A DNA stretch of 64,000 bases from Idiomarina fontislapidosi. Its GTDB lineage: Bacteria; Pseudomonadota; Gammaproteobacteria; Enterobacterales; Alteromonadaceae. This document shows positions 8,199 through 15,585 of the stretch, piece after piece. Each line of letters begins with the position of its first letter. Position 1 is the stretch's first letter. The notes beneath the pieces are model-generated. The model had not been told where the DNA came from and did no database searches. It worked only from the letters and a program-made list of their open reading frames with translations. Location of the stretch: assembly GCF_003226255.1 (NCBI RefSeq), contig NZ_QJST01000013.1, positions 1 through 64,000 of the forward strand. The letters run 5' to 3'. A program made the position numbers and the translations under genes.

Positions 8199-8247
8199 GG
8201 GCTCTCCAAAAACATTCCAAGTGTAATTTATCAGCCTAAGTCAATAC

Positions 8248-8277
8248 TTGCACAACTAGATTAAAAAACGATAACAT
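8248..8277 (+). promoter_or_regulatory. Candidate sigma-70 promoter of the Xre-type gene
   Basis: TTGCAC (8248-8253) and TAACAT (8272-8277) are 18 bases apart, 36 bases before the ATG at 8313, in the 114-base gap between divergent genes. The region is strongly AT-rich. Confidence 0.4.
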
Positions 8278-8312
8278 ATTATCTCATATTCCACATAAAA
8301 ATAAAATATGAA

Positions 8313-8636
8313 ATGAAAACTGTAAAAGAACAGTTAAGTAAATTAGTCAAACGAGACTTAGAAGAGGCAGGAAGCTACGATGAGTTATCTCAAAAAACCG
8401 GAATTAGCAGGTCTACTTTATTTAGAATAGCCAACCAAGAATGGCAAAGACCGGGAAGAGCTATAGAGGAGGCGGCCAAAAAGTATGATGTGCAACTTAG
8501 AAGTCAAAATGACGCAACGCAATGTGAACCGGTCTTAAAAGTGATATCTGAAATATGGGATGGTACAGATAAGCATGCCAAAGCTTTAGCTGACACGTTG
8601 AAAAAAGTACATACTTTAGCCCTTTATTCCAGATAG
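8313..8636 (+). CDS. Xre-type helix-turn-helix protein
   Basis: 107 residues with a helix-turn-helix at about 22-50 (SYDELSQKTGISRSTLFRIAN), followed by a helical tail. It is divergent from the DUF5131-TcmP operon and convergent with the second tcmP, placing it centrally in that block, so it is the natural candidate to regulate it through the shared 114-base gap. It shows no toxin-antitoxin partner. Not a recognised named regulator. Confidence 0.75.
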   Translation: MKTVKEQLSKLVKRDLEEAGSYDELSQKTGISRSTLFRIANQEWQRPGRAIEEAAKKYDVQLRSQNDATQCEPVLKVISEIWDGTDKHAKALADTLKKVHTLALYSR

Positions 8637-8654
8637 TATCGAGAACCAGTAGCA

Positions 8655-9797
8655 TTAGATCAGAGACATATTTTCAGTTAGAGCTTCGGGGGAAGACGGT
8701 TCCTTTTTAGGAAGTATCCTAAACTGAAAATTGTCGGGATATGTGAACTTTTTCTTTCGTTTATCGTTGATAGGCTCGATAAGGTTGTTTTTTTCCATGG
8801 GTTTTAAGACGTTCTTTTTTACTCCTCCAGTGGGAAAGCCTGTTCTATCTGAACCTATGTATTCCAAAATATCCGAGACCGTATAAATTAAGCCGTGTAA
8901 TCTTTCTTGGATTTGATTTATCAGAAGGCTGTAGTCTTTATCATAGCTATTGTTGAGCAACCCCCCATCATCCCCAACATACCTAAAAGAACCGTCTGGT
9001 ATAGCTTTCCAAATCGCGGCTTTCATTTTGTCCGATCCCTTCCAGTGGTTACTCGCAAAAAATATGGTATAGATCAGTTTATTACCACGATACAGATCAA
9101 AGTGAATCACTTGTGATGCACCACTTTTCTTTAATTGTTCCTTATACAATTCCACTAACTTTCTGTGTCTTACAGAGGAATCGTCAATATCTATAATCTC
9201 TTGCCAATTGTCGGTGCCAAAAAGAGCGTTTAGGTGGGGCTGAAACTCATTTTGTTTTTTAAAACGATTTAGATGCTCATACATTATCGAAATAAATATT
9301 TCGACTTTTGGTCGTCTTATTAAATTTTTAACAAGCTCCATAGGAGTATCAGAGACACCAAAGGGGTCAATCATAATAAAACATGATTTTTTGCCTGAAC
9401 ATGAATCGTAAGTTTGAAGCAGGTTAGTACATAAGTCTTGGTTGAATGACTCATTATGCACTTCGTATTTCAAACGTTTTTGACTACTTTTGTATTTACA
9501 GCTAACCAGCTGCTCTAAATGCATAAATCGTTCAGGGTGCTTCTCAACGAAGTGGTATGTGACATTTCCGCGTATAAGGTTTTTATAGCTATGCTCTTGA
9601 AATGCATCCAGCATTATCTGTGGAGATCCAGGTTCCCCTTGAGCATATTCCCCTGGTCCGGAAAAGCCATCTATGATGACTAGTTCATCACTCACTGTAC
9701 CCACAATCGGTAACCATGCATCTAAATATTCTTTTAATACGAGATGCTTACCTTTTGTATGTGGATCTAGAGCCCATAATTTTTTGCTATGTGCCAC
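8655..9797 (-). CDS. tcmP: Three-Cys-motif partner protein TcmP (copy 2)
   Basis: 380 residues and closer to the family consensus than copy 1: T-x-GKH-x-x-LKEYLDAWLPI (13-31), IIDGFSGPGEY (41-51) followed by GSP, HFVEKHPERF, IMIDPFGVSDTP (about 140) and a C-terminal winged-helix-like segment. The DGF-G-G loop suggests a Rossmann-type nucleotide or SAM-binding fold. No second DUF5131 gene accompanies it, so it either shares the DUF5131 partner 0.5 kb away across the Xre gene or acts alone. It diverges from the deaminase gene with only 93 bases between start codons. Function unknown. Confidence 0.85.
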   Translation of the reverse strand: MAHSKKLWALDPHTKGKHLVLKEYLDAWLPIVGTVSDELVIIDGFSGPGEYAQGEPGSPQIMLDAFQEHSYKNLIRGNVTYHFVEKHPERFMHLEQLVSCKYKSSQKRLKYEVHNESFNQDLCTNLLQTYDSCSGKKSCFIMIDPFGVSDTPMELVKNLIRRPKVEIFISIMYEHLNRFKKQNEFQPHLNALFGTDNWQEIIDIDDSSVRHRKLVELYKEQLKKSGASQVIHFDLYRGNKLIYTIFFASNHWKGSDKMKAAIWKAIPDGSFRYVGDDGGLLNNSYDKDYSLLINQIQERLHGLIYTVSDILEYIGSDRTGFPTGGVKKNVLKPMEKNNLIEPINDKRKKKFTYPDNFQFRILPKKEPSSPEALTENMSLI

Positions 9798-9890
9798 TAA
9801 ATTACCTTGAATGAAAAATCAATCAATGCAATAACATATATCCAATCTTATCTTATATCAACCAAATTTAAGTTTATAAAAGAGGCTCAT

Positions 9891-11444
9891 ATGCAGCAGC
9901 AGCTAGATGTGACTGGTCCAGAAGAGTATGAAAATGCGTTCCCGAGAAATGTCCCGAAATATGAAGATCGGCTATCTGATGAGTTAGTAATAGCTCTTGT
10001 GGGGCCAATCGCATCCGGTGTTACAGCTACAGCTAAGCTCCTGGAAGATCTACTTAGCTCAGAGTTTGATTACAAAGTTTTTAAGTATAAGCCAAGTGAT
10101 ATCATTAAAGATGATAGTAAAAATGTAGGTGATGAAATTGGCAAACCGGCAGACTTTGCAACTCGTATAGAGACCTATCAGACTGTTGGAGACAAGTTGA
10201 GGCAAAAATACGGAAACGGTTACCTTGCCAGTAAAATAGTATCTAAGATAGCTAAAAATAGAGATAATAATGACGGCTTCCAGGAGCCCGGGGATGGTAG
10301 CGAAAAACCAATTCCCAAGCAGAAGCGATGGGTTCATATTATTGATTCAATTAAACATCCTGAAGAGTTAAAAATACTGAAAAGGACTTACGGAGATATT
10401 CTTTGGTTATTCGGTGTATTTGCTCCTCTGCAGGTTAGAAAGGAAAGGCTGAAAGATCTGCAAGTATCTGATGTTAGTGCTACGAGCATTATAGATCGCG
10501 ATTATTCGGAAAGTCAGCGCCATGGACAGAAGGTAAAGGACGTATTTCATCAGTCTGACTTTTTCATTCGTAATGATACTCAAAGTAAAAACAATCTAGA
10601 ATTAGATGTCCAACGTTTTCTCGAAGTAATGTTTGGCTCTCCAAAAAGAACACCTACAAAGGATGAGTCGTCGATGTACTCAGCATATGCTGAGGCTTGT
10701 CGTTCTGCCTGTCTATCTCGACAAGTTGGTGCTGCAGTAGTTGATGAAGTTGGAAATTTAATAGGTTTAGGAAGAAATGATGTTCCAAAAGCAAATGGAG
10801 GTCTATATGAATCAGTCGAAACAAAAGCCTCTATTCGCGATTCAAGATGTTATGCGTGGAAAAACGGTGAGTGCCATAATGACGCAAGAAAGAATAAGCT
10901 GTATCGAGATATTTACGTGGAATTAGAAAAGCGAAAGGTTTTGCAGAAAGAGACTACTGAAGATGATGTGATCGACGCCGTGAAATCTACAGATGTTAAG
11001 TCTCTTATTGAATACTCAAGGGCTGTCCATGCTGAGATGGACGCTATCATTTCGATTGCAAGAACTAACAAGCCAGGGTTAATAGGAGCTACCCTTTACT
11101 GCACAACGTATCCATGCCACTCCTGTGCCAGGCACATTGTCGCAAGTGGCATAAAAAAGGTATTTTTTATCGAGCCATACCCAAAAAGTTTAGCTCAAGA
11201 CTTACATTCAGATGCTATCGATTCGACAGAGTCCTCTGACAAAGTTAACTTTCTTCAATACATGGGAGTAGCTCCCAAGAACATACTCAAATTATTTCGA
11301 ATTGAGAAAGGTCGTAAAAAGGATGGAAAGGTTGAGCCGTTTGATAAGAAAACTGCAAAACCAGTTGTTAGAGTATCACTCGATGACTATACTATGCATG
11401 AACGGTTAGAAGTTGCTCGACTGAGGCAAGGTAATGATGGATAA
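9891..11444 (+). CDS. Anti-phage deoxycytidylate deaminase (AvcD/DCD type)
   Basis: 517 residues from ATG 9891, chosen because AGAGG lies 5 bases upstream; an in-frame ATG at 9807 has no such site. The N-terminal ~250 residues are a P-loop kinase-like domain with a loop VGPIASGVTAT (37-47) in which the usual Walker A lysine position is valine. The C-terminal half is a zinc-dependent cytidine/dCMP deaminase with HAE (about 379-381) and PCHSC (about 408-412), and also a CYAWKNGEC insertion. This fused architecture defines the AvcD/DCD defence enzymes, which deaminate deoxycytidine nucleotides on phage infection and starve phage replication. In Vibrio an RNA (AvcI) encoded upstream holds AvcD inactive; here the upstream gap is too short for a full-size AvcI. 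A small gene overlaps the 3' end. Confidence 0.88.
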   Translation: MQQQLDVTGPEEYENAFPRNVPKYEDRLSDELVIALVGPIASGVTATAKLLEDLLSSEFDYKVFKYKPSDIIKDDSKNVGDEIGKPADFATRIETYQTVGDKLRQKYGNGYLASKIVSKIAKNRDNNDGFQEPGDGSEKPIPKQKRWVHIIDSIKHPEELKILKRTYGDILWLFGVFAPLQVRKERLKDLQVSDVSATSIIDRDYSESQRHGQKVKDVFHQSDFFIRNDTQSKNNLELDVQRFLEVMFGSPKRTPTKDESSMYSAYAEACRSACLSRQVGAAVVDEVGNLIGLGRNDVPKANGGLYESVETKASIRDSRCYAWKNGECHNDARKNKLYRDIYVELEKRKVLQKETTEDDVIDAVKSTDVKSLIEYSRAVHAEMDAIISIARTNKPGLIGATLYCTTYPCHSCARHIVASGIKKVFFIEPYPKSLAQDLHSDAIDSTESSDKVNFLQYMGVAPKNILKLFRIEKGRKKDGKVEPFDKKTAKPVVRVSLDDYTMHERLEVARLRQGNDG

Positions 11445-11658
11445 GAAAGTACAAAAAGAGTCATATTGTCAGCTGACGTTGCCTTTGGAACAGTGTCCAG
11501 ATCAGACCCTAAAGTGCACTGTTATCGAAAAAAATGAAGCTAGCTCTTCCTCCAATGTGGTGGACTTATTTGCTGCTGTATCTAGTAAGCAGAAGAATGA
11601 TATGGCAGCTTTTCAAGAGCGAGTTTTTAGAAGCGTTACCGCTTACTTCGATCTTTAG
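11434..11658 (+). CDS. Small protein overlapping the deaminase gene
   Basis: 74 residues starting at ATG 11434 (or 11437), 11 bases inside the deaminase stop, so probably translated by coupling. Acidic/polar; contains SYCQLTLPLEQCPDQTLKC, ending in an amphipathic helix. No family recognised. The tight coupling makes it a candidate modulator or partner of the deaminase, but nothing in the sequence proves this. Confidence 0.5.
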   Translation: MMDKKVQKESYCQLTLPLEQCPDQTLKCTVIEKNEASSSSNVVDLFAAVSSKQKNDMAAFQERVFRSVTAYFDL

Positions 11659-11720
11659 TCTTTGGGTAAACTATTCCTACAACCATTCACAAATAGCCCC
11701 ATATCAGAATAATATACCCA

Positions 11721-12074
11721 ATGGATAAAAGTTTAGTTGAGAAGCTAGTCACTCAAGAAGCGCATGCAAATCTAGCTGAAACTTGGTTTAAATTTATTGG
11801 GTATGTTGGAGCAACTGCTCTTTTTGAAGCTGCAGCGGAGAAGGCCGATTCAACTACTCTAGAAATATTGAAATGGGTGTGTTTTGCGTTACTGTTCAAC
11901 TGGATTAATTACAAAGTTAACAAATTGACTTGGGCGTTGTTTCCTTCTACTTCTGCTACCAATACCGATCCAAGTGTAAAAGCAGTCTCTATTTCAGTTT
12001 TTTCTGTCTCGTTGATAATGTTTGGTGTTTATCATTTAGTCCAGTATTTGGTTTCTGTATTTCTTACCTACTAA
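11721..12074 (+). CDS. Small membrane protein (two or three helices)
   Basis: 117 residues. Hydrophobic segments at about 25-45, 50-65 and 92-117 (for example ISVFSVSLIMFGVYHLVQYLVSVFL) indicate an integral membrane protein. It lies 62 bases after the small gene that follows the deaminase and in the same direction. No family recognised. A membrane effector or sensor in the same defence cluster is possible but unproven. Confidence 0.55.
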   Translation: MDKSLVEKLVTQEAHANLAETWFKFIGYVGATALFEAAAEKADSTTLEILKWVCFALLFNWINYKVNKLTWALFPSTSATNTDPSVKAVSISVFSVSLIMFGVYHLVQYLVSVFLTY

Positions 12075-12186
12075 AGTTAAAAATTTTCGACTCTATAGCC
12101 TTACATGGAGCTGAGGCGTCTCTAAAACTTGCCAAAAACCAAAAGCCCACCAATACTGCTTAAGTTAATAACAAACGAGGCATCTC

Positions 12187-12474
12187 ATGAGAAATTTACT
12201 TTTACTGTTAACCCTTTTAATGGCTTTTGGTTTGGCACAGGCGGATAGCAGTAGTGATAAACATGGCGTAGCTCCCAGTATAGAAGCTTCGGCAGCAATT
12301 GATAACCAAACAAACTGCGCCTCGCCCGAGGGAATCTCATCTTCTGATAGTTTGCTAGCTGATTCCAAAAAATGCTGCAAAGTTTGCAAGAAAGGCAAAG
12401 CTTGCGGCGACTCCTGCATAGCTAAGAGCAAAACTTGCACCAAAGGCCCCGGCTGCGCCTGCAACGGCTATTAA
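12187..12474 (+). CDS. Small secreted cysteine-rich protein
   Basis: 95 residues with a clear signal peptide (MRNLLLLLTLLMAFGLAQA, cleavage after ~19-20). After a Ser/Ala-rich linker, the C-terminal 35 residues hold KKCCKVCKKGKACGDSC then C-x6-C-x3-C-x-C, a compact set of cysteines. I recognise the CCKVCKKGKACGDSC block from other small bacterial exported proteins, often beside secreted HNH nucleases; here such a nuclease gene follows. Likely disulphide-bonded or metal-binding in the periplasm or outside the cell. Start supported by CGAGG upstream. Role unknown. Confidence 0.7.
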   Translation: MRNLLLLLTLLMAFGLAQADSSSDKHGVAPSIEASAAIDNQTNCASPEGISSSDSLLADSKKCCKVCKKGKACGDSCIAKSKTCTKGPGCACNGY

Positions 12475-12618
12475 ACCATCAAACCTGCCCGTCATAGTGC
12501 TGACTGCTGCATTTTCATCGGTAAGCTTGTACCTATCATCAGTTCGTCATCACAAAATAGTCTGAACTGGGCAGTGCTGATATAGCTGCTGTAAAATAAT
12601 TCAAAGGGATATGAAAAA

Positions 12619-13380
12619 GTGCAACGCATCACACACTTGATAACAAGAGCCTACAAATCTCTCATTACTGCCGTTATCGTATCGGCTGCCTTACTTCTTT
12701 CTATTACACCGGTAACGGCTGACGCTCAAACCCCGGCGGTTAAAATGAGTAGCAGCAAGATATGTCACGACACCTCTAGTCCTTATTATAAACGGACAAA
12801 GAACTTCAAAGCGTACGATTCAATTACCGCATGTCTTGATGCCGGAGGCCGGCTTCCTAAAGGACGGAAAGCACCAAGCGCAAGAAGCTCACCTGAGTTA
12901 AGCTCATCCAGCGAGTATTCCAGGAGTGCTTTTGCCGGCTGGCTGGATGAAGACGGCGATTGCCTCAATACACGCCACGAACTTTTGTTGGAGCTTTCAA
13001 CGGGACCAACAACAAAGTCTAGTGACGGTTGTCGCGTTATAAGAGGCAGATGGAACGACCCATATTCAGGTACTGTCTTTTTTGATTCTTCTAAAATGGA
13101 CATCGACCACCTGGTACCTTTAGCCTGGGCCTGGCGACATGGTGCTTCCTCATGGTCTGACTCAGAAAGAGACAGATTCGCCAATGATCCAATCAACCTT
13201 TTTGCGGTAAGCGCAAGTTTAAACCGCAGTAAAGGAGCCCAAGGTCCCGATAGCTGGCTGCCCCCTAATGAAAAATTCCACTGCCAGTACGGGACAAGAT
13301 TTTACCGTGTGCTATTGAAGTACGAGTTTCCTGAAGCTGTCCGTAGCCGTGTTAAGGTGATTGTTAACTCAAAATGCTAA
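12619..13380 (+). CDS. Secreted HNH-type nuclease (GmrSD C-terminal/DUF1524 fold)
   Basis: 253 residues from GTG 12619 behind AAAGGGA; ATG 12611 is out of frame. A signal peptide with hydrophobic core (LITAVIVSAALLLSITPVTADA) ends near residue 35. After a YDS-x-x-x-CLDAGGRLPKG segment (40-75), the nuclease domain has the full signature: R-G-RW-D-PYSG, DIDHLVPLAWAWRHGA, NDPINLFAVSASLNRSKG, WLPP and C-x-YG. The DHLVP histidine is the general base of HNH/His-Me finger enzymes. As an exported single-domain protein it is likely an extracellular or periplasmic DNase rather than a GmrSD restriction subunit. Confidence 0.85.
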   Translation: MQRITHLITRAYKSLITAVIVSAALLLSITPVTADAQTPAVKMSSSKICHDTSSPYYKRTKNFKAYDSITACLDAGGRLPKGRKAPSARSSPELSSSSEYSRSAFAGWLDEDGDCLNTRHELLLELSTGPTTKSSDGCRVIRGRWNDPYSGTVFFDSSKMDIDHLVPLAWAWRHGASSWSDSERDRFANDPINLFAVSASLNRSKGAQGPDSWLPPNEKFHCQYGTRFYRVLLKYEFPEAVRSRVKVIVNSKC

Positions 13381-13487
13381 TTAGGTGCCGTAGTTTGTCT
13401 TAGCTTAAGGAAGGCTACTATCCATGAAAGCCTGTATCCAATTGATAGGCTATATTGGGTTTGAACACTGTTATTGAGGGATCTGCG

Positions 13488-13751
13488 ATGAAAAAAACAG
13501 CAAATCAGTCAGTAGAGGTTGTTACTGATATTCTTTGTGATGCCTGCGGTACTAGCGTTGTTCCTGACTCCCAAAAAAAGCATCGCGACAACCTTAACGA
13601 TTTTAGTGACTATGGAATGCTGAATGCGTCATATGGCTATGGCTCAAATCAGGACGGTGATTCATTCCACTTTGACTTGTGCGAAGTGTGTTTCAAAGAG
13701 TTAGTAAATAAGGTAAAAAGCATTCAGGCCTCTAGCGCTCCAAGCGCTTAA
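13488..13751 (+). CDS. Small protein with two Cys-x2-Cys pairs
   Basis: 87 residues from ATG 13488, preceded by GAGGG. CDAC and CEVC knuckles 50-60 residues apart could bind one zinc; between them is a Y/G/D-rich stretch (DYGMLNASYGYGSNQDGD). Family not named with certainty. Its 3' end overlaps the convergent gene by 20 bases. Confidence 0.6.
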   Translation: MKKTANQSVEVVTDILCDACGTSVVPDSQKKHRDNLNDFSDYGMLNASYGYGSNQDGDSFHFDLCEVCFKELVNKVKSIQASSAPSA

Positions 13752-14709
13752 GGTACTTCTTATAAACCCACCCGGTGCGAGGGATGCCCTCGATGTTATC
13801 TCTGTACCCCACATATATCCATTTTTTGTTTGGGTGTTCCGCCTGCTTTAGCAGTTCAACTTTTTGGTTAGGCATTAAAGTGGTTATAACATGGGAGCCT
13901 TTTCCGGTGTGATATTCAGTTCTCAAGTTTACTGCTCTTACGACGACATATTCTGTCATGTCACTTTGCGCTTCCGGTTCTGCAGGCAGGGCTAACGCAA
14001 TATGGCTACTTAGCTCATACATTTGTCCAAGAATTTCTGTTTGAGAGCTTAACAGCTGCTCTTGGAACTTCTTGTTACCATAATGATCTGTCATGTCATA
14101 ATAAAGAGCAATAATTGATATCAAAAGGCTTAATGCCGCAATAGCATGGACTAGGCTAAAGTTCTCGGAACTGGACTTTGGGTATACCAACTCTAAAGCT
14201 TCCGCGGCCCCCTTAATATCTCCAGCTTCTACTGGATAATCTGATTCTATATCACAGTAGAAATTCTTTATTAGATTTGAGACCCGCTCTGAAATAAAGT
14301 GAGCTTGAGGGAGCTCTATTTCTGATAAATATTGCGTATCAAACTGTGACGTCAAAGCTGCCGCACGAAGCGCTATAACAGAATCGTTTTTTGATATTCG
14401 AGTAGCCTGGCTAACCATCGTAATATGTTCAAGCAGCTCAGCTGGATACGCAAGGTTCAGTTTTTCAGTAAGCGAGCTTTGTATGCCTAAAAAAGCCCCA
14501 ACCCCACTACGAATAGTTCTTAAATTTTCTGACTGCGGCACAAGCTGTGCTGATGCTCTCGCTAACGCAGTGCTTTCTCCAAGGGCCCCATCAATAAGCG
14601 CATTAGCCTTTAAGAGCTGCTTACTGGAAGCTGTGATTGCTTGAGCCTGTCTAATTTGCTTTTCAAGCCTTAAAATATACTCATTGTTTTTACCGGAAGC
14701 TGTTGTCAT
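13732..14709 (-). CDS. Membrane protein with C-terminal SH3-like domain
   Basis: 325 residues. Residues 1-185 are helical with heptad-like regions, a single transmembrane helix lies at about 188-205 (LVHAIAALSLLISIIALYY), and the last ~80 residues form a bacterial SH3 domain (VVVRAVNLRTEYHTGKGSHVI ... WIYVGYRD ... TGWVYKKYLKRL). Such SH3 domains often bind peptidoglycan or regulatory partners. Neighbouring membrane gene 135 bases upstream in the same direction may be co-expressed. Function unknown; cargo of the transposon. Confidence 0.6.
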   Translation of the reverse strand: MTTASGKNNEYILRLEKQIRQAQAITASSKQLLKANALIDGALGESTALARASAQLVPQSENLRTIRSGVGAFLGIQSSLTEKLNLAYPAELLEHITMVSQATRISKNDSVIALRAAALTSQFDTQYLSEIELPQAHFISERVSNLIKNFYCDIESDYPVEAGDIKGAAEALELVYPKSSSENFSLVHAIAALSLLISIIALYYDMTDHYGNKKFQEQLLSSQTEILGQMYELSSHIALALPAEPEAQSDMTEYVVVRAVNLRTEYHTGKGSHVITTLMPNQKVELLKQAEHPNKKWIYVGYRDNIEGIPRTGWVYKKYLKRLER

Positions 14710-14844
14710 AGGCGATGACTCCGCTAAATAAAGAATAGAGTTAGCTTACCAAACTTGAATGCCTTTAGTGGCTTGTTTTGGAAGGCCCTCAACAGCCTTC
14801 TCCTATAATAATTCGGTATTTGGACAAAGCACAGTTTAAACAAA

Positions 14845-15435
14845 CTATCTGAACTTATCTTTTATGCGTTCTAGTCTGGTAAAAACAGGCGTGAAAGCGA
14901 CTTCAACATGTTTAAATCTTCTACTGCTCCCCGGAGCCCAATCCATTCCATCAAAAGAGCGATGGATTTGATTAGCGGTCAAAAGGGCTTCTTCGCTAGG
15001 CGCATAGAACAATAGCTGCTTTCTTAGTTTTTCATATTCATCTTCACGTTGCAGGGCTACTTTCACTAATGCTTGATGCTCAATATCCTTTCGCTTCTTT
15101 GCCTCGCCGGTAGGCTCGGTCTCTTTGATTCCTCGAATCAAGTGAAATTCTAAATTCTCCAAAGCATTTTTAAAGTTGTCAGCTGCATTCTCAAATACAA
15201 GAATTGACTCTACCGCTCCCTTATGAAGGTTTCCTTGTTTCCAATTATCAACCGCCCGCAAACCGACATAAGCAGCAAAACCGGTTGCCGCTGCCGCAAT
15301 TGCAGTAGCTACGGCACTAATAGCCTGCCAATTAATTTGAGAAGATAAATCCCAACGAAAAAAAGTGGCTATTGCCACCCCTAAAACAAGTCCTGTTAAA
15401 ATAGATATTAAGCTTAGTTTCCATTGCTCTTTCAT
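14845..15435 (-). CDS. Two-helix membrane protein of unknown function
   Basis: 196 residues from ATG 15435 (MKEQWK...), with an in-frame upstream ATG at 15477 as alternative. Two transmembrane helices (about 8-28 and 38-60) are followed by a cytoplasmic ~135-residue helical region. The layout resembles DUF4760-like or similar two-helix membrane proteins, but I cannot name a family. It is the last gene before the element end. Confidence 0.55.
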   Translation of the reverse strand: MKEQWKLSLISILTGLVLGVAIATFFRWDLSSQINWQAISAVATAIAAAATGFAAYVGLRAVDNWKQGNLHKGAVESILVFENAADNFKNALENLEFHLIRGIKETEPTGEAKKRKDIEHQALVKVALQREDEYEKLRKQLLFYAPSEEALLTANQIHRSFDGMDWAPGSSRRFKHVEVAFTPVFTRLERIKDKFR

Positions 15436-15542
15436 AAGTACTCTTATATTGCCTTTATTATTAAGCATAAGCCGCATGCAAAAAACACTATACGTCCTAA
15501 TCTTAAGGCATTCTATAACTCATTCATTCGAATAAATTGAGT

Positions 15543-15585
15543 AGCGTCTATTTTGCGAATTTAGAATTTATTGTGCGAATTGACA
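15543..15585 (-). repeat. Transposon right terminus with tandem 20-bp repeats
   Basis: On the minus strand the end reads TGTCA, followed by two abutting 20-bp units, at 15582-15563 (CAATTCGCACAATAAATTCT) and 15562-15543 (AAATTCGCAAAATAGACGCT), matching at 14-15 of 20 positions. A third, inverted, partial copy (TTCGAATAAATT) starts at 15528. Tn7-like ends carry such arrays as binding sites for the TnsB transposase. The bases next to the end (15586-15590, AACCA) would be one copy of the 5-bp target duplication; the other copy is outside the window. Confidence 0.6.

Larger units (their letters stand above)
1..15585. mobile_element. Right-hand part of a Tn7-like element inserted in comM
   Basis: The island runs from the left window edge to 15585. 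Three things support the call. The chromosomal comM reading frame is interrupted exactly where a TGTCA-type terminus with tandem 20-bp repeats begins. A TniQ-like fragment and a TnsE-like gene lie at the other side of the window's island. All genes in between are typical accessory cargo (defence, regulators, small unknowns) and are AT-richer to the eye than the chromosome. comM is an established insertion site of the Tn6022/AbaR group of Tn7-related elements. The core transposase genes (TnsA/B/C-like) are not in the window and would be expected further left, together with the 3' part of comM. Element identity is inference from these parts. Confidence 0.7.

Noticed and set aside
9798-9890. AvcI-like RNA in front of the deaminase
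   Set aside because: Only 93 bases lie between divergent starts and no convincing promoter-hairpin-terminator set is present.
9807-9890. Longer N-terminus for the deaminase from ATG 9807
   Set aside because: No ribosome site there; ATG 9891 has AGAGG at ideal spacing and begins the conserved region better.
12619-13380. GmrSD-type restriction subunit
   Set aside because: The HNH domain is GmrSD-like, but the protein has a signal peptide and lacks the DUF262 domain, so it is an exported nuclease.
1-15585. CRISPR array or CRISPR-associated transposon
   Set aside because: No regularly spaced repeats and no Cas-like protein were seen in the visible part of the element.
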